Assembly: GCA_023432855.1 (NCBI GenBank)
Contig: JAEZEZ010000090.1
Coordinates: 25,599-89,598 of the forward strand
Source: Pseudomonadota bacterium
GTDB taxonomy: Bacteria > Pseudomonadota > Alphaproteobacteria > Caulobacterales > Caulobacteraceae
DNA: 64,000 nucleotides
Direction: 5' to 3'
A model generated the notes under the pieces. It was not told the origin of the DNA. It saw only the letters and a program-made list of their open reading frames with translations, and made no database searches. Positions within the stretch are counted from its first letter, which is position 1, and the number at the start of each line of letters is the position of its first letter. Below, in pieces: positions 60,468 to 64,000 of the stretch. A program made the translations under genes and the position numbers.

Positions 60468-61898
60468 ATGGCCAACAAACCCCGCAAGCCCGCCGCAGCG
60501 CCGGTCCCCAGGGACCACGCAGACGCCAGCATGTCGGAGCTGATGCCGTTCCGGTCCAGCAAGATCAAACTCTGGAAGAGTCCGCTGTTCTACCTGCTGC
60601 TGATCGCCGGCGGCGCGTCGGTCCTGATGTTCGGGATGGGGGGCGCCATCATCGGTTCGCCGAACGCCCAGGGGTTCGGAGCCTACATGGCCTTCGTCAT
60701 CCTGACGGTCTTCGTCATCCTGCTCATGCTGCAGATGTCGATCTACGCCTACGCCAGGTCGGACAGGTCGATCTGGCCCTTCATGATCGCCTACGTGGTG
60801 GTCTGCGTGCAGATGATGACGCCGATCATCCAGCCCTACTTCTTCGTCTTCCGGAAGCTGTTGCCGGGCGACATTCAGATCACCGAGCAGACGCCTTTCC
60901 TGACCGCCTTCGTCTCGATGTGGTTTGGCGCCGGGATGATGGAGGAACTGCTCAAGGGCGTTCCCATACTCCTGGGCGCGTGGCTCGCGGTGAACGCCGC
61001 GAAACATCCGCAGTGGACTTCGAAGCCCTGGTTTCGCCTGCTGCAGGTGCGGGGCCCCCTCGACGGCGTGCTGATGGGGGCGTTCGCCGGCGCGGCGTTC
61101 ATCTTCATCGAGACGGCAACGCAGTACGTGCCGATGACCGCAATGAACGTGGCCAAGCAGTCCGACTACGGCACGGGTCTCGCGGCGGGGCTCCTGCTGC
61201 TCGTCCCCCGGGTCATCGGCGGCGCCAGCCACATCGCCTACTCGATCATCTTTGGCTATTTCATCGGCCTCGGCGTCATCCGGCCTCGCCAGTTCTGGAA
61301 GCTGGTCGGCATCGGCTACCTCGCGTCCTGTCTGATCCACGCCCTGTGGAACAGCGTCGGCCAGATTTCCCCCATGCTTTACTGGGTCGTCTCGCTGGCC
61401 GGGGCGATCATCGCCGGCGCCATGATCCTGAAGGCCCGGCAAATCGACGCGAGCGAGCTGGGCCGCGAGAATTTCTCGTCAGGGTCGATCCTCGTCGAAC
61501 GTTCGCCGGCGGCCCCGGCCGCGCGCCCGACCGGAAATATTCCCCCGGTACCCTCGCCCGCTCCGGCCGCCGCGCCGCGCGCCTCTGCCTCCGCTGACGG
61601 TCGTCCCCTGGCGCTCGACGTCGAAGGCCTCATCATTCCGCTGCGCGGCGGATCCGCTGTCGACCTGGGCGTCGAGCCGGCGCTCGGCGGGCGCGGTCAG
61701 GGCGTCAGCGGCCAGGTCGTGCCGCATCCCACACGCGCCAACGTACTAGGCCTTCGTAACACCGGCGCCGTCGCCTGGACCGCGCGCCTGCGCAACGGCA
61801 GCCAGCAGACCATCGCCAACGGCCAGAACGTGAGGCTGGCCGACGGAGTGCAGATCGACTTCGGCGGGGTGTCGGGCCGCGTCGTGCAGGCCGGGTGA
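60468..61898 (+). CDS. PrsW-type membrane protease with C-terminal domain shared with the kinase
   Basis: A 476-residue protein with about eight or nine membrane helices (residues 38-325). Protease motifs are EExxK (Glu159, Glu160, Lys163 in MMEELLKGVP), FxxxE (Phe211-Glu215 in FIFIETATQ), His255 in GGASHIAYSI and HxxWN (291-295). After a Pro/Ala linker (about 345-378) residues 381-476 match the kinase's C-terminal domain (VLGLRNTGAVAWTARLRNGS; NGQNVRLADGVQIDFGGVSG). PrsW in Bacillus cleaves an anti-sigma factor; here the target may be a membrane protein of the same operon. Its stop overlaps the vWA gene start region. Confidence 0.9.
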   Translation: MANKPRKPAAAPVPRDHADASMSELMPFRSSKIKLWKSPLFYLLLIAGGASVLMFGMGGAIIGSPNAQGFGAYMAFVILTVFVILLMLQMSIYAYARSDRSIWPFMIAYVVVCVQMMTPIIQPYFFVFRKLLPGDIQITEQTPFLTAFVSMWFGAGMMEELLKGVPILLGAWLAVNAAKHPQWTSKPWFRLLQVRGPLDGVLMGAFAGAAFIFIETATQYVPMTAMNVAKQSDYGTGLAAGLLLLVPRVIGGASHIAYSIIFGYFIGLGVIRPRQFWKLVGIGYLASCLIHALWNSVGQISPMLYWVVSLAGAIIAGAMILKARQIDASELGRENFSSGSILVERSPAAPAARPTGNIPPVPSPAPAAAPRASASADGRPLALDVEGLIIPLRGGSAVDLGVEPALGGRGQGVSGQVVPHPTRANVLGLRNTGAVAWTARLRNGSQQTIANGQNVRLADGVQIDFGGVSGRVVQAG

Positions 61899-61903
61899 AC
61901 GCG

Positions 61904-62593
61904 ATGGCCCGCAAGCCCCTCTCCACCGCCGGCGTCGCGCGGCGCCAGCTCCAGGTCGTGCTGGCGCTGGACTGCTCGGGCTCCATGCGCGGCGACCGCA
62001 TCGCATCGCTGAACTATGCGCTGCGCACCGCCCTGCCCGAGTTGCGCCACACCGCGGCCGACAATCCGGAGGTGGACGTGCGCCTGCGGGTCGTCCGCTT
62101 CGCCTCCGGCGCCGAGTGGCACGTCGCGGAGCCGACGCCGGTGGACCAGGTAACCTGGACCGATGTGGCCGCGGACGGCGAAACCCACATGGGCGACGCC
62201 CTGCGCCTGATCGCCGAGGCGCTGTCGCCGGAAGCGCTCGCCGGGCGCCAGCTGCCGCCGGTGATCGTGCTGGCTTCCGACGGCTATCCCACCGACGACA
62301 TCGAGGGCGGCTTCGAGGCCTTCTTCGGGGTGGAAAGCGTCCGCAGCGCCATCCGTCTGGCCATCGCCATCGGGTCGGACGCCGATCAGGAAATCCTGCA
62401 GCGCTTCATCGACCACCCGACCCTCAAGCCGCTGCGCGCGACCAACGCCTCGGATCTCGTCCATCACATCAAGTGGGCGACCACGGCGCCGGTGAAGGCG
62501 GCGTCCTCGCCGACCAACTCACCCGACCTCGTCACGCCTCCGCCGCGGGAAGCCGATCTGGCGCCGACCGCCAACAGCGAAATCATCTGGTAG
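61904..62593 (+). CDS. TerY-like von Willebrand A domain protein
   Basis: A 229-residue vWA protein. The MIDAS motif is complete: DCSGS in LALDCSGSMRGDRIASLNYA, the Thr in DGETHMGDAL and the Asp in VIVLASDGYPTDDIEGG. The layout matches TerY of tellurite-resistance-associated systems. An in-frame GTG at 61895 overlaps the PrsW stop (GTGA) and would add three residues; either start is possible. It ends with a low-complexity Pro/Ala tail. Confidence 0.92.
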   Translation: MARKPLSTAGVARRQLQVVLALDCSGSMRGDRIASLNYALRTALPELRHTAADNPEVDVRLRVVRFASGAEWHVAEPTPVDQVTWTDVAADGETHMGDALRLIAEALSPEALAGRQLPPVIVLASDGYPTDDIEGGFEAFFGVESVRSAIRLAIAIGSDADQEILQRFIDHPTLKPLRATNASDLVHHIKWATTAPVKAASSPTNSPDLVTPPPREADLAPTANSEIIW

Positions 62594-62607
62594 CAAGGAA
62601 CCGCATC

Positions 62608-63732
62608 ATGTCAGTCGAAGACAGACTGTACGCACTGGCCTCCCAGGCCCGCCAGCAGCACGGCGACGCCTTCCTGCGAAACCCCGGGCAGCTGTCGCCG
62701 CTGCTGTCCAGCCAGGCGCCGGACCTGCACGCGGAGGTCAGGGCCCTGGCCGCCGCCCTGGCCCAGGATGCGGGCGGACAGGTCGCTGGCGCCGCCGATC
62801 CCGACGCCGAGGCGCAGCGGATTGCTACAGACATCGCGGGGCGTGAGCGCCTCTCCATGAGCGTGACGGGTCCGGCCGTGGCGGCCGCCCGTCGCCTGGG
62901 AGGCCTCGGCGCGGGCGGCGGCGGCGGTGGAGGGGACTGGGCCGGAGACAGCATGGCTGTCGGGTCCGGGTCACCGCCGCCGTCGTACGCGCAGCCCACC
63001 TACGATCCCCACGCCGGAGCGGTTCCGCCTCCGCCGCCGGCCACTGCCAAGGAGCCGCCCTGGAAGAACAAGTGGGTGCTGGGCGGAGCGGCCGCGGTGG
63101 CCGTGCTGGTCGGCTGGCAGATGATGTCCAAGCCCCAGGGACCAGGACCGCAGCCTGGTCCGCCCCAACCAGGCCCCATAGCTCAGCCCGGACCCCAGCC
63201 GGGGCCCCAGCCCGGCCCCCTCCCGGGACCTGGACCACAGCCGGGTCCGCAACCTGGGCCCGGCCCGCAACCTGGACCTGGGCCCCAGCCCGGCCCGGCG
63301 AGCGCACCGCCGCTGTTGCAGCCGCCCAACGGCAATCTGCCGGTCCTGCCCGTGCAGCGCATGCAGGACGGAACCTTCGCCATCGGCTTCATGGTCCAGA
63401 TCCAGAACGGGGCGGCCCCGGGCATGGTCATGCTCCCGGCCCAGGGCTGGGCCGCCGGCCCGGCCTTCGTGGGCTTCATGCGACCCGGCAATCAGCCCAC
63501 CGGCCAGCAGCCCGACAGCATCGGGGGCGGCACCTTCCAACTGGCCAACTCGCAATCCGGGCCGGTGCGCTACATGCGGCCCCAGTGGCAGCAGGACAAC
63601 GTCGGCTTCGGCAACATCTGCGTGGCCTTCATGGGCCCGCAGGGGCAGCAGGATGTCCCGCTGCAGGGATCGACCATGTGCATCATGGACGGCGCCTGCC
63701 AGCAGGCCGCCGGCTGCGGAAAGCTGCAGTAG
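62608..63732 (+). CDS. Single-pass membrane protein with PGPQPGP repeat and Cys-rich C-terminus
   Basis: A 374-residue protein I do not recognise. Residues 1-95 are a helical cytosolic domain (VEDRLYALASQARQQHGDAF), 98-150 a Gly- then Pro-rich linker, 153-172 one membrane helix (KNKWVLGGAAAVAVLVGWQM), 178-230 a PGPQPGP repeat, and 240-374 a compact domain (MQDGTFAIGFMVQIQNGAAP; AFVGFMRPGNQPT) with four clustered Cys at the end (MCIMDGACQQAAGCGKLQ). AAGGAA precedes the ATG, 14 bases after the vWA stop. The membrane helix is nearly identical to that of the next protein. Confidence 0.85.
   Translation: MSVEDRLYALASQARQQHGDAFLRNPGQLSPLLSSQAPDLHAEVRALAAALAQDAGGQVAGAADPDAEAQRIATDIAGRERLSMSVTGPAVAAARRLGGLGAGGGGGGGDWAGDSMAVGSGSPPPSYAQPTYDPHAGAVPPPPPATAKEPPWKNKWVLGGAAAVAVLVGWQMMSKPQGPGPQPGPPQPGPIAQPGPQPGPQPGPLPGPGPQPGPQPGPGPQPGPGPQPGPASAPPLLQPPNGNLPVLPVQRMQDGTFAIGFMVQIQNGAAPGMVMLPAQGWAAGPAFVGFMRPGNQPTGQQPDSIGGGTFQLANSQSGPVRYMRPQWQQDNVGFGNICVAFMGPQGQQDVPLQGSTMCIMDGACQQAAGCGKLQ
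63139..63297 (+). repeat. Pro-Gly-Pro-Gln coding repeat
   Basis: About 160 bases encode PGPQPGP-type units repeated some ten times with CCxGGxCCxCAG spacing. It is an in-frame low-complexity linker outside the membrane helix, not a CRISPR or intergenic repeat. Confidence 0.8.
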
Positions 63733-63744
63733 GGGCGCCCAGCC

Positions 63745-64000
63745 ATGGCGGATCAAGGATATGAACCGGCGCCGCCCGCCGAGCCAGCGGCCGCGGAACC
63801 CTTCTGGAAGAACAAGTGGGTGCTGGGAGGCGCGGCGGCGGTCGCCGTCCTGGTGTTCTGGCAGATGAATCAGCGCGGGCCGGAGATCCAGACCGTGCCG
63901 ATCAACATCGACGCTCAGGGCAACCCGGTCGACGCCCAGGGCAATCCAGTTGCGCCCCCGGGCCCCGCGCGACCGGGCCAGCCCGGGCCGTGGCCCGGCG
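63745..64000 (+). CDS. Paralogous membrane protein, truncated by the window end
   Basis: The first 85 residues of a gene that continues past the window. MADQGYEPAPPAEPAAAEPF is followed by the helix KNKWVLGGAAAVAVLVFWQM, 18 of whose 20 residues match the preceding protein, then a repeat of DAQGNPV (residues about 55-67) and a Pro/Gly-rich linker. It starts 12 bases after the previous stop. It lacks the long N-terminal cytosolic domain of its neighbour. Confidence 0.85.
   Translation, partial: MADQGYEPAPPAEPAAAEPFWKNKWVLGGAAAVAVLVFWQMNQRGPEIQTVPINIDAQGNPVDAQGNPVAPPGPARPGQPGPWPG

Noticed and set aside
63139..63297. Possible CRISPR or tandem DNA repeat
   Set aside because: The repeat is in frame, encodes PGPQPGP units and has no unique spacers.

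Overview
The window is very GC-rich, densely coded DNA from an alphaproteobacterium, most likely a member of the Caulobacteraceae such as Phenylobacterium. The assignment is an inference from gene content and order: an infA-maf-RNase E/G-yacG cluster next to murA-DUF2948-UPF0262, the TIGR02587/TIGR02588 pair, methylmalonyl-CoA mutase subunits, S46/S9/M16 peptidases typical of oligotrophic Caulobacterales, and several GGAAC-N16/17-GTT promoters of the alphaproteobacterial general stress sigma factor EcfG. Two tRNA genes (Phe-GAA, Thr-GGT) are present. No rRNA, CRISPR array, insertion sequence, integrase or phage gene was seen; the region looks chromosomal.

Layout. 1-7.1 kb: housekeeping block on the minus strand (tRNA-Phe, yacG, RNase E/G, maf, infA, then GNAT, UPF0262, NTF2-like, DUF2948, murA). 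7.1-19.5 kb: envelope and signalling genes, including a CNNM/CorC transporter, a CASTOR/POLLUX-type channel, a two-gene operon of a double-domain KaiC ATPase plus a hybrid histidine kinase, and small stress-type proteins. 19.5-27.2 kb: a D-cysteine desulfhydrase/racemase/methyltransferase operon meeting a cyanophycin synthetase-cyanophycinase operon, then a GNAT enzyme and an EamA exporter. 27.2-37 kb: S46 peptidase, DJ-1/PfpI protein, TPR protein, stress-type small proteins, truncated hemoglobin, and a metN-metI-metQ methionine importer preceded by a clear SAM-I (S-box) riboswitch. 37-50.7 kb: two-domain M16 peptidase, both methylmalonyl-CoA mutase subunits, S9 peptidase, RlmJ and topoisomerase IB. 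50.7-55.1 kb: threonine degradation (tdh, kbl) with a co-translated 68-residue protein, then superoxide dismutase.

55.1-64 kb: a signalling island. On the minus strand an ECF-type sigma factor overlaps a transmembrane Ser/Thr kinase with a large helical C-terminal region. Head to head with it, on the plus strand, are a degenerate kinase with a zinc ribbon and a C-terminal beta-rich domain, a PP2C phosphatase, a PrsW-type membrane protease ending in the same C-terminal domain as the kinase, a TerY-like von Willebrand A protein, and two tandem paralogous single-pass membrane proteins, the second cut by the window end. The kinase/PP2C/vWA core resembles the TerY-P triad; the PrsW protease with a shared domain and the tandem membrane proteins make this the best candidate for an undescribed system.

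Regulation. Five EcfG-like promoters lie in front of a small coiled protein, DUF4142, DJ-1/PfpI, a hydrophilic protein and topoisomerase IB, so part of the window appears to be a general-stress neighbourhood. Many neighbouring genes overlap by ATGA, GTGA or TGATG, indicating translational coupling.
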